A stretch of DNA of 64,000 nt. Origin: Telluria aromaticivorans (lineage in GTDB: Bacteria > Pseudomonadota > Gammaproteobacteria > Burkholderiales > Burkholderiaceae_D). A program made the translations under genes and the position numbers. This document shows positions 54,121 through 63,209 of the stretch, in pieces (within the stretch, counting starts at the first letter, position 1; each line of letters starts with the position of its first letter). The stretch covers positions 310,001 through 374,000 of the forward strand of contig NZ_JABAIV010000001.1 of assembly GCF_013003915.1 (NCBI RefSeq), read 5' to 3'. Under the pieces are notes generated by a model that ran no database searches, was not told the DNA's origin, and was given only the letters and a program-made list of their open reading frames with translations.

Positions 54121-56412
54121 TCAGCGCACCCGGCCCTGCATCTCCAGGTGGATCCGCGCACTGCCCGGGTCGTCCGACGTCACCGTCAGCTGGCCCGTGT
54201 ACAAGCCGGGGAGCTTGGGTTTGCCATCCGGGCCGGTGCGCACACTGAGCTTGTAGGTAATCGCGACGCTCTGCCCCGGCTTGAGCGTGACGGGCATCGC
54301 GCCGCCGTTCGGCTCGACGATGGCCTCCGGCCAGGCCAGCACCCGGCCATCGGAAAATACCTGGGTCAGCTCCGACTCATACTGTGCGTTGAAACCGTAT
54401 TCCCAGGCCGGCCCCTGGCCGCTCAGGTCATCGACGCCGGTGAGCGCGAACATCGAGCCTATCCGCACATGCAAGTCGGCGTCGCCCCGGTTCGAAAAGG
54501 TGATGACGCGTCTCGCACTTGCTCCGCCGACCGCGTCGGGCATCACCACCGGCACCGTCAGCGCCCCGCCGTTATAGTGCTTGCCATCGATGAGCAGCCT
54601 GGGTTGCGCGCCCACGGGTGCCTGGCGCATCGTGATATACGGGTCGCCCTGGATGCTGTCCGGAGTACCCTCCATCCGGCCATACAAGGCCTCCGCGAAA
54701 GTGCTGCCGGTCTGCAGCATCGCGTATTCGTTCTTGATGATGTCTTCCTCATAGGTACTCGCCACCAGCACGACGGCCGTCGGGCCGCGCGTGAGCAGGG
54801 CCTCGCCGCGCATCAGGAGGGTGGTGCCGACCGATTGCTCGTGGAAGAAATTATGCGAACTGCAGGACACCATCTCGACATACTTGGCCTTGACGAACTG
54901 CGGGGCAAGTTCGGAGGCGTACCAGTTGGTCGCATCGTCGGAATAAAATTCCCCGATTTTGCCGGTGCCTTCGAACTGCAGGTAGCGGGGATCTCCATGC
55001 ACACTGGCCGCGCAGATTTCGTTGTTCTGTCGCAGGCAGTCGAGGAACTGGTCGCGCCGCTCGGTCGAGCTGCCCTTGTTCACGTAGCTGATCGCATCGG
55101 CAGGATACAGGCTCACGCCCGACCACAGCCTGGACAGGTCGCCCCACTGCCATCCGGGCCCGCCGAACCAGGCAGCCTGATAAAAACGAAAGTGCCGTGT
55201 CCACTTCGCGTTCGCGGCACTGCTGGCCCGGTGGTAGGCGATCATCTGGTCCAGCTTGTTCGCAACTTCAGCCGGCTCGGCGAGCGCAGTCGTGCCGCGC
55301 AGGATCGACACGACCAGTCCGTTCCGGCAGCGTGGTTCGATGGAGCGCAGCGCCAGCCCATTGAGGACCACGCCGGCATCGTTCATCTGGAACGCCGGGC
55401 AGTCAGGCATCCGGTACAGGTCGAGGAACGGCGCCTCGCCGGAGGAAGGAATCGGAAGCTGGCCCACCAGGATGGCGCCGTCATTGCCGCGCAGCTGCTC
55501 GCGTATGGCCCGGATCGAACCGGCCGCCTGCAGCACCGTCACGCTCCACGCCGGGCCATTTGTACGCAGGCGGCTCAGGTCTTCCTGCATCGCGTTCGCG
55601 AGCGCGACAAGCCTCGATCCGCTATCGGCCATGCGTTCCGCCGAGGCGAGCAGGAGAAGCTTGCGGGTGCCCGGCGCCACCTCATCGACTGCGCCCGATG
55701 CAAGCGCGGCGAGGCGCCCGACTTCCTGGTCGATGTGGCCCTGCACGGCGGCATCGTCGGCCAGGGCTGGAACGTTGTGCAGCATCGCGCGCACCACTGC
55801 GTTGGCTAGATGCCCGCTGTACGCGCCCGACTGGCCGGCCGCATCGATCCCGCGCGTAAACCCGATGGCGATGCGCGTCTTGCGTTCAATGAGCTCGGCA
55901 TCGGTGCCGCGGGCGCCGGCCAGGACCGACAGCAGCACGCCTGCGCGTGTCGCGCCTTTCTGGTTGAGCGCATGGGCCCAGAACTCAGCTCCCGCGATGT
56001 CGGGATCGCGCGACAACAGGCCGCGGTACACGGCATACACCCAGGTAAAATCGCAGCCGATCCAGTCGCAATAGGGATAAAGCTGCCGCGATTCTGCGCT
56101 GTCGGCGAAGCTGTCGAGCAGACGCCGGACCGTCTCATTGGTTCGATAGGCCTTGTCCAATTCGGGAATCGTCGAAGGAGCATTGGCGGTACGGAAGACT
56201 TGCCCGTAATAGGCCATCCCGGCCGGATCAGCGGGCCGGCCAAAGAAACCGATATACAGTTGCTGGACCAGCTTCTCATGCGTGGCATCGATACCGGCCG
56301 CTCCACGCACGGCCTGCATGGAACCGGTGCCCTGCGCCTGCTGCTGCTCTCCACCGCAGGACGCCAGGACGACGGAGACCGCCAAAATCGCCAACCGGAT
56401 GAATGTGCGCAT
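54121..56412 (-). CDS. DUF4214 lipoprotein with a gingipain/caspase-like (C25-type) domain
   Basis: This 763-residue lipoprotein has its lipobox at Leu-Ala-Ser-Cys19. Residues about 45-200 are a DUF4214-type helical domain (Tyr-Ile-Gly-Phe-Phe-Gly-Arg-Pro-Ala-Asp). Residues about 300-600 look like a clan CD cysteine peptidase of the gingipain type. The order is Gly-Ala-Ile-Leu-Val-Gly-Gln-Leu-Pro near 312, a helix with Val-Ala-Asn-Lys-Leu-Asp near 383, a His472-Gly pair, then Val-Ser-Cys517 45 residues later, and Gly-Asp-Pro at 589-591. Spacing of the His-Gly and Cys fits caspase-like enzymes. A C-terminal beta-sandwich domain follows. The substrate is unknown. Confidence 0.78.
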   Translation of the reverse strand: MRTFIRLAILAVSVVLASCGGEQQQAQGTGSMQAVRGAAGIDATHEKLVQQLYIGFFGRPADPAGMAYYGQVFRTANAPSTIPELDKAYRTNETVRRLLDSFADSAESRQLYPYCDWIGCDFTWVYAVYRGLLSRDPDIAGAEFWAHALNQKGATRAGVLLSVLAGARGTDAELIERKTRIAIGFTRGIDAAGQSGAYSGHLANAVVRAMLHNVPALADDAAVQGHIDQEVGRLAALASGAVDEVAPGTRKLLLLASAERMADSGSRLVALANAMQEDLSRLRTNGPAWSVTVLQAAGSIRAIREQLRGNDGAILVGQLPIPSSGEAPFLDLYRMPDCPAFQMNDAGVVLNGLALRSIEPRCRNGLVVSILRGTTALAEPAEVANKLDQMIAYHRASSAANAKWTRHFRFYQAAWFGGPGWQWGDLSRLWSGVSLYPADAISYVNKGSSTERRDQFLDCLRQNNEICAASVHGDPRYLQFEGTGKIGEFYSDDATNWYASELAPQFVKAKYVEMVSCSSHNFFHEQSVGTTLLMRGEALLTRGPTAVVLVASTYEEDIIKNEYAMLQTGSTFAEALYGRMEGTPDSIQGDPYITMRQAPVGAQPRLLIDGKHYNGGALTVPVVMPDAVGGASARRVITFSNRGDADLHVRIGSMFALTGVDDLSGQGPAWEYGFNAQYESELTQVFSDGRVLAWPEAIVEPNGGAMPVTLKPGQSVAITYKLSVRTGPDGKPKLPGLYTGQLTVTSDDPGSARIHLEMQGRVR

Positions 56413-56524
56413 GAGGCCGCCAGCAAGGTCGAAAACCCGATGTTATTCGAAATGCAAGGCCTTGCGCTGATTTCTGCCCCGTCCGCCCCAAAAATATGAG
56501 GCATGGGTAACAACTGCTCAGTTT

Positions 56525-56579
56525 AAAAAAAACCCGCCGAAGCGAGCTTTATGCAGCACGTGAAACCAGGTGCGGCGGG
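56525..56579 (-). terminator. Probable terminator of the unknown gene downstream of the OsmC-YcaO gene
   Basis: CCCGCCG (56533-56539) pairs with CGGCGGG (56573-56579) around a 33-nt loop that can fold further. Eight A's (56525-56532) give a T-run on the minus strand right after the stem. It lies 45 bp past the stop at 56625, so it fits the minus-strand operon. Confidence 0.6.
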
Positions 56580-56624
56580 GACGCCTGGCGGCTGCAGCCA
56601 GGGGACTTGCCGGCCATCCCCGGC

Positions 56625-57164
56625 TTACTCCGCCGCGTCTAGGAAGAAGATCGCATAGGCCTTGGCCGCCGTTTCCACCGTCGGCTTTTCCACCTGCAGC
56701 TGGGCGCAGTCTTCTGCAACGAGGCTGCGCCAGTTACGCATGCCTGCATTCGAGAACAAAGGATTGGCCTTGGCGTTCAGGCTGATGTCCAGTGCGAGCC
56801 GGGCGTTGCGCGGTCCCGTCTTGCCATAGCTTACGCCACGCAGTTCGATGCCGTAGGCGGCCAGCCATGCTTCCCACAAACCGGACTCGGTGCCTTGGAC
56901 AATGCGCTCCAGCATGTCATTCAGCGAAACACCTTTCTTGACCACGCCGCGCAGGAAGTCCAGCGATGGCGCGAAGCGCGCGTCGGTGCTTTGCTTGCCC
57001 GCGCCGCGGTCGGCGATGGCCTTCAATTCCTTCGAGAAGGTCGCATCGCGCTCGGTGTAATCGCGCACGCGGTTGTAGAAATCGCCGTCGAGGAAGGGAT
57101 TTTCAGGACGCCCTGCAGGCGTGCCTTCCGGTTTGCCGGCTGAATGCAGTTTTTTGTTTGTCAT
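56625..57164 (-). CDS. Hypothetical protein, operon partner of the OsmC-YcaO gene
   Basis: This 179-residue cytoplasmic protein is mostly helical and basic at the N terminus (Met-Thr-Asn-Lys-Lys). It has an Asn-Pro-Phe-Leu-Asp-Gly-Asp-Phe-Tyr-Asn-Arg stretch near residues 22-32 and a conserved-looking Trp-Glu-Ala-Trp-Leu-Ala-Ala-Tyr near 98-105. No family is recognised. ATG 57164 is preferred to the longer frame, which would run through the end of the upstream gene. It lies 40 bp after the OsmC-YcaO stop on the same strand, and a terminator follows, so the two form a clean two-gene operon. A role in the same modification is possible. Confidence 0.72.
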   Translation of the reverse strand: MTNKKLHSAGKPEGTPAGRPENPFLDGDFYNRVRDYTERDATFSKELKAIADRGAGKQSTDARFAPSLDFLRGVVKKGVSLNDMLERIVQGTESGLWEAWLAAYGIELRGVSYGKTGPRNARLALDISLNAKANPLFSNAGMRNWRSLVAEDCAQLQVEKPTVETAAKAYAIFFLDAAE

Positions 57165-57204
57165 GATGTTTGATACGTCGATGGTGGGGCGGAGTGTAGC
57201 ACTG

Positions 57205-59403
57205 TCAATTACCAGCACAGCGGGCCCGCGCCTTGTGGAGTTTCTTGTAGCTGTCGATCAGGCGGTGGTGCCTGTCGAGGCCCTCCAGCTTCATGCTGGT
57301 CGGCGTCAAGCCGAAGAAGCGCACGCTGCCATCCACCGAACCCAGCGCCGCATCCATGCGGGTGTCGCCATACATCCGGCGGAAATTGACCACGTAGTCG
57401 CCAAGCTCCAGCTCGTCGTCAAGCGTCACTTCGAGCACCACGTTCAAGGCCTGGTAGAACAGCCTGCGCTCGACCGTATTGTCGTTGTACTGCAGGAAGG
57501 CGCCGGTCAGTTCGTGCGCTTCTTCGAACTGCTGCAGGGCGAGGTGCACCAGCAGCCTCAGCTCGAGGACCGTTAGCTGGCCCCAGTCGGTATTCTCGTC
57601 GAACTCGACGCCGATCAGGGTGGCGATGTCGGAGTACTCGTCCAGCTCGTTATTATCCAGGCGCTCGAGCAGCGCCTCGAGGCTGGCGTCGTCCAGGCGA
57701 TGCAGGTTCAGGATGTCTTCGCGGAACAGGAGCGACTTGTTGGTGTTATCCCAGACCAGGTCTTCGACCGGATAGATCTCTGAATAACCCGGCACCAGGA
57801 TGCGGCAGGCGACGGCGCCCAGTTGGTCGTATACCGCGATGTAGACTTCCTTGCCCATTTCTTCGAGTATGCCGAGCAGGGTCGCAGCTTCTTCCGCATT
57901 GGCGTGCTCGCCCTGGGCCGTGAAATCCCATTCGACGAAATCGGTATCCGCCCTGGCGCTGAAAAAGCGCCACGACACCACGCCGCTCGAATCGATGAAA
58001 TGCTCGACGAAGTTATTCGGCTCCGTCACCGCATGGCTGGCAAAGGTCGGCTGGGGCAAATCATTCAGGCCTTCGAAACTGCGGCCCTGCAGCAGTTCGG
58101 TCAGGCTGCGCTCCAGCGCCACCTCGAAACTCGGGTGCGCGCCGAAAGAGGCAAAGACACCGCCCGTTTTCGGGTTCATCAAGGTCACGCACATGACCGG
58201 GTAAGTGCCGCCCAGCGACGCATCCTTGACCAGCACCGGGAAGCCCTGCTCTTCCAGGGCCGCGATACCGGCCACGATACCCGGGTATTTCGCCAGCACC
58301 TCTTGTGGCACGTCCGGCAAGGCCATTTCGCTCTCGATGATTTCACGCTTGACCGCGCGCTCGAAGATCTCGGACAGGCACTGCACCTGCGCTTCGGCGA
58401 GCGTATTGCCGGCGCTCATGCCATTGCTGGCATAAAGGTTCTCGACCAGGTTGGAGGGGAAATACACGGTCTCGCCATCCGACTGCCGCACGAAAGGCAA
58501 GGCTACGATCCCGCGCTCGGCATTGCCGGAGTTAGTGTCGACCAGGTGCGAGCCGCGCAGCTCTCCGTCCGGATTGTAGATATCCCGCGAGTGGTCGTCG
58601 AGGATCCCGGCTGGCAGTGCATCTTTCTTGCCCGGCTTGAACCAGCGCTCGTTCGGGTAGTGGACAAAGTCCGCGTTCGCGATATCCTCGCCCCAGAAGG
58701 CGCCGGCATAGAAGTGGTTGCAGTTCAGGCGTTCGATATATTCGCCCAGGGCCGAGGCCAGCGCGCTTTCCTTGGTCGCGCCCTTGCCATTGGTGAAGCA
58801 CATCGGCGAATGCGCGTCGCGGATATGCAGCGACCACACGTTCGGCACGATATTGCGCCACGAGGCGATTTCGATCTTGATGCCCCAATCGGCCAACATG
58901 CCCGACATGTTGGCGATGGTCTGCTCCAGCGGCAAATCCTTGCCGACGATATAGGTGCTCGACCCGGCGTCCGGCTGCAAGGTCAATAGCGCCTGCGCAT
59001 CGGCATCCAGGTTCGCGACTTCTTCGATCACGAATTCTGGCCCGGCCTGCACCACTTTCTTCACCGTGCAGCGGTCGATCGAGCGCAGGATACCCTGGCG
59101 GTCCTTGTCCGAGATATCCGCAGGCAGCTCGACCTGGATCTTGAAAATCTGCTGGTAACGGTTTTCCGGGTCGACGATATTATTCTGCGACAGGCGGATG
59201 TTCTCGGTCGGGATGCTGCGGGTGTCGCAGTACAGCTTCACGAAGTAAGCCGCGCACAGGGCCGACGAGGCCAGGAAATAGTCGAACGGACCAGGCGCCG
59301 AGCCATCGCCTTTGTAGCGGATGGGCTGGTCGGCGATGACCGTGAAGTCGTCGAACTTGGCTTCAAGGCGAAGCTTGTCGAGAAAATTGACTTTGATTTC
59401 CAT
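57205..59403 (-). CDS. ycaO: OsmC-domain/YcaO-domain fusion protein
   Basis: In this 732-residue fusion, residues 1-135 are an OsmC-like domain, including a Cys in the Ser-Ser-Ala-Leu-Cys-Ala-Ala-Tyr helix and Arg-Cys-Thr-Val-Lys-Lys near 112. Residues about 150-560 are a YcaO ATP-dependent cyclodehydratase-like domain with Glu/Arg ATP-site motifs such as Leu-Gly-Glu-Tyr-Ile-Glu-Arg near 220 and Leu-Ser-Glu-Ile-Phe-Glu-Arg near 345. A helical C-terminal tail (about 560-730) matches that of E. coli YcaO, which aids RimO-dependent methylthiolation of ribosomal protein S12. No peptide precursor or dehydrogenase of the azoline type is adjacent. I assign the E. coli-type housekeeping role with caution. 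Confidence 0.9.
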   Translation of the reverse strand: MEIKVNFLDKLRLEAKFDDFTVIADQPIRYKGDGSAPGPFDYFLASSALCAAYFVKLYCDTRSIPTENIRLSQNNIVDPENRYQQIFKIQVELPADISDKDRQGILRSIDRCTVKKVVQAGPEFVIEEVANLDADAQALLTLQPDAGSSTYIVGKDLPLEQTIANMSGMLADWGIKIEIASWRNIVPNVWSLHIRDAHSPMCFTNGKGATKESALASALGEYIERLNCNHFYAGAFWGEDIANADFVHYPNERWFKPGKKDALPAGILDDHSRDIYNPDGELRGSHLVDTNSGNAERGIVALPFVRQSDGETVYFPSNLVENLYASNGMSAGNTLAEAQVQCLSEIFERAVKREIIESEMALPDVPQEVLAKYPGIVAGIAALEEQGFPVLVKDASLGGTYPVMCVTLMNPKTGGVFASFGAHPSFEVALERSLTELLQGRSFEGLNDLPQPTFASHAVTEPNNFVEHFIDSSGVVSWRFFSARADTDFVEWDFTAQGEHANAEEAATLLGILEEMGKEVYIAVYDQLGAVACRILVPGYSEIYPVEDLVWDNTNKSLLFREDILNLHRLDDASLEALLERLDNNELDEYSDIATLIGVEFDENTDWGQLTVLELRLLVHLALQQFEEAHELTGAFLQYNDNTVERRLFYQALNVVLEVTLDDELELGDYVVNFRRMYGDTRMDAALGSVDGSVRFFGLTPTSMKLEGLDRHHRLIDSYKKLHKARARCAGN

Positions 59404-59476
59404 AATAGAATTCCAAATTGGTGCTGAAGAAGTGTGCGCCGATTATCCGGCATGCGCGGCGGGATGGAGGTCAGTT

Positions 59477-59507
59477 CAAAAAAATAAAGCCCTGTGAATA
59501 CAGGGCT
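59477..59507 (-). terminator. Intrinsic terminator of the TadE/TadG operon
   Basis: AGCCCTGT (59488-59495) and ACAGGGCT (59500-59507) form a perfect 8-bp stem with a 4-nt loop. An A-rich run on the left (59477-59488) gives a T-run on the minus strand. It lies about 140 bp past the last pilus gene and 74 bp before the OsmC-YcaO start, separating the two operons. Confidence 0.82.
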
Positions 59508-59646
59508 GGACAAGACTTGGGCTGGACATGAAGGCTGGCATCGGCCGCCACGGTGACTGTGGCCAGCCATATTTTAACATGGGCGACCCGACGCAACGGG
59601 AGACCCGGGCGATCGAGGCAGCCGGCCGGGTGTCACCAGTGTGTGC

Positions 59647-60255
59647 TCAGCACGGGCACGGCGGTGGCGTCGGCGGAAACGTGCCTTGCACATAGCCGAA
59701 GGACTCAACCGTCGCGATGGTCGTCGCCCTATGGAGCGGCACGCGCAGGTCGATGAAGGGCAGGAGCATCTGCGAGGTGACCGGGATGCATTCGTCGGCG
59801 TTTCCGGTTTGGCATACGCGGGCCTGGACAAACCGGATGCAGCTTGGCGCACGCGCATTCATCATGCAGAGCTGTTTGTTCGCAGCGGCGTCGGCCGGCC
59901 ATGAACCCTGGGGTATTACGGTCAGGTCGAACCGCAGGTACTCGAGGCGAATATGATCGTCCGTGACCGGCGCGGCGAGTATGAGTTTGCCTGGATCGTT
60001 CCTGAAAATGGCAAATTGCCTGACCGCTGCAGTCCGGGTGGTGTTGGTCGGATAAACGCCGGTCGCCGCCGCAGCAGCGCGCCTCGTCACTTCCTGAAGG
60101 GTGTTATAGACGAACAGCAGACGGGCGAGTTCGATGATGCTGAACACGAAGGTGAAAAAAATCACGGCTAATAGCGCAAACTCCACCGCACTGGCACCAG
60201 CCTGGAAGGCGCGGGGATGCCGGGCACTGCGCCTGCGGAAGTTAGTTGCCGACAT
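59647..60255 (-). CDS. TadE-like pseudopilin
   Basis: This 202-residue protein has a basic N terminus followed by Gly-Ala-Ser-Ala-Val-Glu-Phe and one long hydrophobic helix (residues about 20-50), the class III prepilin-like start of TadE proteins (a Glu five residues after the processing site). The C-terminal domain is exported and contains five to six Cys, ending in a Pro/Cys-rich tail. TadE-type pseudopilins are minor components of the Flp/Tad pilus machine. The gene overlaps the upstream TadE gene by 14 bp, so it is translated with it. The Flp major pilin and Tad secretion ATPase are not in the window. Confidence 0.85.
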   Translation of the reverse strand: MSATNFRRRSARHPRAFQAGASAVEFALLAVIFFTFVFSIIELARLLFVYNTLQEVTRRAAAAATGVYPTNTTRTAAVRQFAIFRNDPGKLILAAPVTDDHIRLEYLRFDLTVIPQGSWPADAAANKQLCMMNARAPSCIRFVQARVCQTGNADECIPVTSQMLLPFIDLRVPLHRATTIATVESFGYVQGTFPPTPPPCPC

Positions 60256-60724
60256 AGGGTAAGGTGTAGTTAGCAGTGAGGCGCAAGCCGTACCAGCCGA
60301 AATCGATCAAGCCGTCGGGGTCGGACATCGTGAACATTATCCTGACTTGCACATTCCTAGGCACTGTCCCGGCACCCAGCTCCCCGCAAACGACCCCGTC
60401 GCAATAGGCTGTAGGCCCCGTGATTGACGACCCGGGTGAGAGCTCGGCGATTTCTCTCTCCGCGATCTCAATAGCGAGCTCTCCCGCGCTTTCGGCAAGC
60501 TCCTGCGACATCATTTCCGACCGGGGAACAGTCGAGAGATAGCGTGCCGCGTCCTGGGCCGCTTTCTGGATTACCGTGTAATGCCAATGGATGCGAGCAA
60601 AGAAAATTGGAAATGTTATAAAGACTATGAGGATAGGCATCAAAATCGCCACCTCGACCGCTGCAACGCCTGACTCGCGCTTGGTTTGCCTGCGAGTCGG
60701 TATCGCAAAAGTATTTGTCTTCAT
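60242..60724 (-). CDS. TadE-like pseudopilin
   Basis: This 160-residue protein has a short basic leader, then Glu-Ser-Gly-Val-Ala-Ala-Val-Glu-Val and a hydrophobic helix (about residues 18-45), the typical TadE start with the conserved Glu. The exported part carries a Cys pair in a Tyr-Cys-Asp-Gly-Val-Val-Cys-Gly loop, probably a disulfide. It overlaps the TadG-like gene by 4 bp (ATGA) upstream and the second TadE gene by 14 bp downstream, so three proteins are made from one message. Confidence 0.87.
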   Translation of the reverse strand: MKTNTFAIPTRRQTKRESGVAAVEVAILMPILIVFITFPIFFARIHWHYTVIQKAAQDAARYLSTVPRSEMMSQELAESAGELAIEIAEREIAELSPGSSITGPTAYCDGVVCGELGAGTVPRNVQVRIMFTMSDPDGLIDFGWYGLRLTANYTLPYVGN

Positions 60725-62814
60725 GGAAAAATCTCGACTTGACCTTGTAGGGAATCGTGGGACACCAGGCCGGCGAATTCTCCGATCAAACTCTCGTCGT
60801 TCGCTCGAGCAGTCATGAAGAATTTCGCGATCCCGGCGACTGTCGCCTGCGCGTTGGAGCCTGCCGGCGCGCTCGGGCTACAGGTCAGGAGCGGAATGTG
60901 CAGCACCCGCCGGCCGGGTACTGCCCTGGGCCTGTTGGCAGTGCTTGGCGCTGTATAGTGGCCACTTGCGGGCGTGCTGTATTGGTACGGCGTCGCGGGT
61001 CTCGACGTCGTTGGATAAGTTGATGTCGTCGGACCTGACTTGTACAAGGTCGGCCAATCCGTTGCGGGAAACGTGGCGTAGCCGTTCACGGGCTCGGGCG
61101 AGTTCAGGGGCGTAGGCGCCCGTGCGGCCTTCGCATACGCCCAAAGCGGGCCATAATCCCCAGGGGAGCTTGGCGGTGTCGGCAAGTCGGCGACCGTCTC
61201 GAGTTTGTCCCGTACCGTCGTCGACGCGGCAGCGGGACTGCCAGTGGCGGGAGACATCCACCTTACCGAGTTTGCCTGGTTATACGCATAGGATTTGACG
61301 TTGATGTCGGGCGGAGCTCCGCTCACCCTGCAGGCCGTGCCGGCATAATCGTCAAAGCGGGTATTCAAGGCGGATTGCAATGAAGCCAGGGGGCGGGACG
61401 CCGGCAGCTCCGAAACGCGAATCGCGCCGCCTGTCACCCGTTGCACCCACATCGAACCCGTGCATACGAAAGGCTCCAGCGCGGCGATATCGAATGCACT
61501 GCTGGTCGTTCCTGGCAAGCTGACCGGATTGATCGCATACCTGAGCGGCTGCACGCCGTTGGGATTGAGCTTCATGAGGTCATAACTGACTCCGCGACGA
61601 AAACCATATTGAACGAGTTCGAGCACCGTGCCGCCTGTGGCGGTAGTTGCGGAACGGCTTGCCGCAGGGTCGGGCGACATCGCACAAATTCCGATCGGCG
61701 TCAGGGCGACGGAGGTTTTTCCGGCGATTACCGTGTCGTTCAGCTCGATTGTCGACAAGCTGTTGTCGAGGATCCTGATGAGCACCGTGTCGACAATGCG
61801 CATCGATATGTCCAGGCCTGCTGTGCTCACGCGTGCAAAATATGCAGTTGCCACCTCTGCGTTTCCCTCACCTAGTTCCGCTGCCGGGATCCAGGTCCCG
61901 TTGTGCGCTGATGTGCTACTGAAACTAAGTGCGTCTTCGCTCCAGGTGAATGTCGCGCCCTCGTCGAAATGGTGAAACCGGAGGCGTTCCGCGGCCTGCC
62001 TGGCTGCGGTCTTTGCCGCGGCAATTCCGGCGGGCGTGCCGTTCAGCTCGCGGGCCGCGGCCAGCGCCACCGCCTGCGCCATCCCATGCAAGTCGACTTT
62101 GCGGTTGTAGAGTTTCCCCATTTCTAGCGCCAGGCTGCAAAACCCGATTACCACGATCAGCAAGGGCACGAACATTACGGTGAACGCGCCTGATTGGCGA
62201 CTGGGTCCCGTTTTCCTTTCTGTCGAAAAGTACCGCGCTGACGCGTCGCACTTTGCCTCTGCGTCGCGCGCCGCGTTGCGCTGCTGATGCATCTGGAGCA
62301 GCAATGCACAGCAAGCGCAGGTCCAGAGTATCCAGCTCGCAAGCAAAAGGAACATGACATCGACTTGACGATGGCCAGCTGCGACAACCGACAGGCATCC
62401 ACCTGACATGACGATAGAGGACCAACCGGCAAAGCGCCGGCCAAGCGGCACGCGCGACAAGGGAACAAACAGGTAGGCTACTGCGACCGCTGCGAATAGG
62501 ATGAGCCATGCGGACAAGACAACCATGCCGAAAATTGCGCCGGAACCGAACAAGAGAACGGCGCCCGGGAAAACATTCGAACGTGTTTCCTTGACTGGAC
62601 CCGTCCCAGTCTCCGCAGCTTCAGGGGCGAACGCTGGACGGCGCAGGGCAGACAGGATGGTCAGGATCAGCCCAGGTATCGCTGCGACCACATAGCTCCG
62701 TAATCCTGCTTCAACTGCGAGAAGCCACGCGCTGATGAGTGCCCAACCCGTCATCGAAAAAACGAGAGGCGCGAACGAACAATATGGTCGAGACTGCGTA
62801 TTTTCCGCATTCAT
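60721..62814 (-). CDS. TadG-like protein with an N-terminal multi-helix membrane extension
   Basis: In this 697-residue protein, residues about 15-175 contain roughly five transmembrane helices, unlike ordinary TadG. After a Lys/Arg-rich linker, residues 208-265 (Ser-Gly-Ala-Phe-Thr-Val-Met-Phe-Val-Pro-Leu-Leu, then a helix and Ala-Leu-Ala-Ala-Ala-Arg-Glu-Leu) match the N-terminal domain of TadG-type pilus-assembly proteins. The long exported C-terminal part has paired Cys and a Pro/Ser/Thr-rich stretch near 565-645. AGAGGAC precedes the ATG. No other Tad genes are present here, so this trio would work with a machine encoded elsewhere. Confidence 0.8.
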   Translation of the reverse strand: MNAENTQSRPYCSFAPLVFSMTGWALISAWLLAVEAGLRSYVVAAIPGLILTILSALRRPAFAPEAAETGTGPVKETRSNVFPGAVLLFGSGAIFGMVVLSAWLILFAAVAVAYLFVPLSRVPLGRRFAGWSSIVMSGGCLSVVAAGHRQVDVMFLLLASWILWTCACCALLLQMHQQRNAARDAEAKCDASARYFSTERKTGPSRQSGAFTVMFVPLLIVVIGFCSLALEMGKLYNRKVDLHGMAQAVALAAARELNGTPAGIAAAKTAARQAAERLRFHHFDEGATFTWSEDALSFSSTSAHNGTWIPAAELGEGNAEVATAYFARVSTAGLDISMRIVDTVLIRILDNSLSTIELNDTVIAGKTSVALTPIGICAMSPDPAASRSATTATGGTVLELVQYGFRRGVSYDLMKLNPNGVQPLRYAINPVSLPGTTSSAFDIAALEPFVCTGSMWVQRVTGGAIRVSELPASRPLASLQSALNTRFDDYAGTACRVSGAPPDINVKSYAYNQANSVRWMSPATGSPAAASTTVRDKLETVADLPTPPSSPGDYGPLWAYAKAARAPTPLNSPEPVNGYATFPATDWPTLYKSGPTTSTYPTTSRPATPYQYSTPASGHYTAPSTANRPRAVPGRRVLHIPLLTCSPSAPAGSNAQATVAGIAKFFMTARANDESLIGEFAGLVSHDSLQGQVEIFP

Positions 62815-63209
62815 ACCTGTCCTCTAGCCTGCCGGGATGGCAGCGTGATGGGCGTTGCAATCCTTGCGATGCATTGCTTCAAAGAGTGTGAGCGCCGGAA
62901 AGTCTTGCTGCAACCAAAGTATTCGGGGCTATTGATGAATATCAGCGACGGCGTGAGCTCCAATGTTTATGTGATTTTTCCTGTGGCGTGAGACCGAAAT
63001 CTCTGCCTACTGCTGGTTGATCCCGCACGCGGCTGCTGACCTTTGTACGCTTACAAAAAAAAAGCCCCTGTAATCAGGGGCTGCGTCGTCGTATCGCCGG
63101 TGTTGAGCCTGCCGTGCGACAGCGCACGGCGACAATACCGAGCTGGGGTCCGGCGGCCGTGCATTCAATTTCGAGCCGCGTCGCGCGTTCCGAGTAAACC
63201 GTGGCCCGC
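62815..63209. terminator. Intergenic region with a terminator at 63055-63082
   Basis: These 395 bp contain no gene I can support. AGCCCCTG (63063-63070) and CAGGGGCT (63075-63082) form a perfect 8-bp stem with loop TAAT. The A-run 63055-63063 gives a T-tract on the minus strand, so this is the terminator of the VWA-protein gene. The part next to the TadG-like gene (62815-63000) is AT-richer and should contain that operon's promoter, but I cannot pick one out. Confidence 0.7.
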
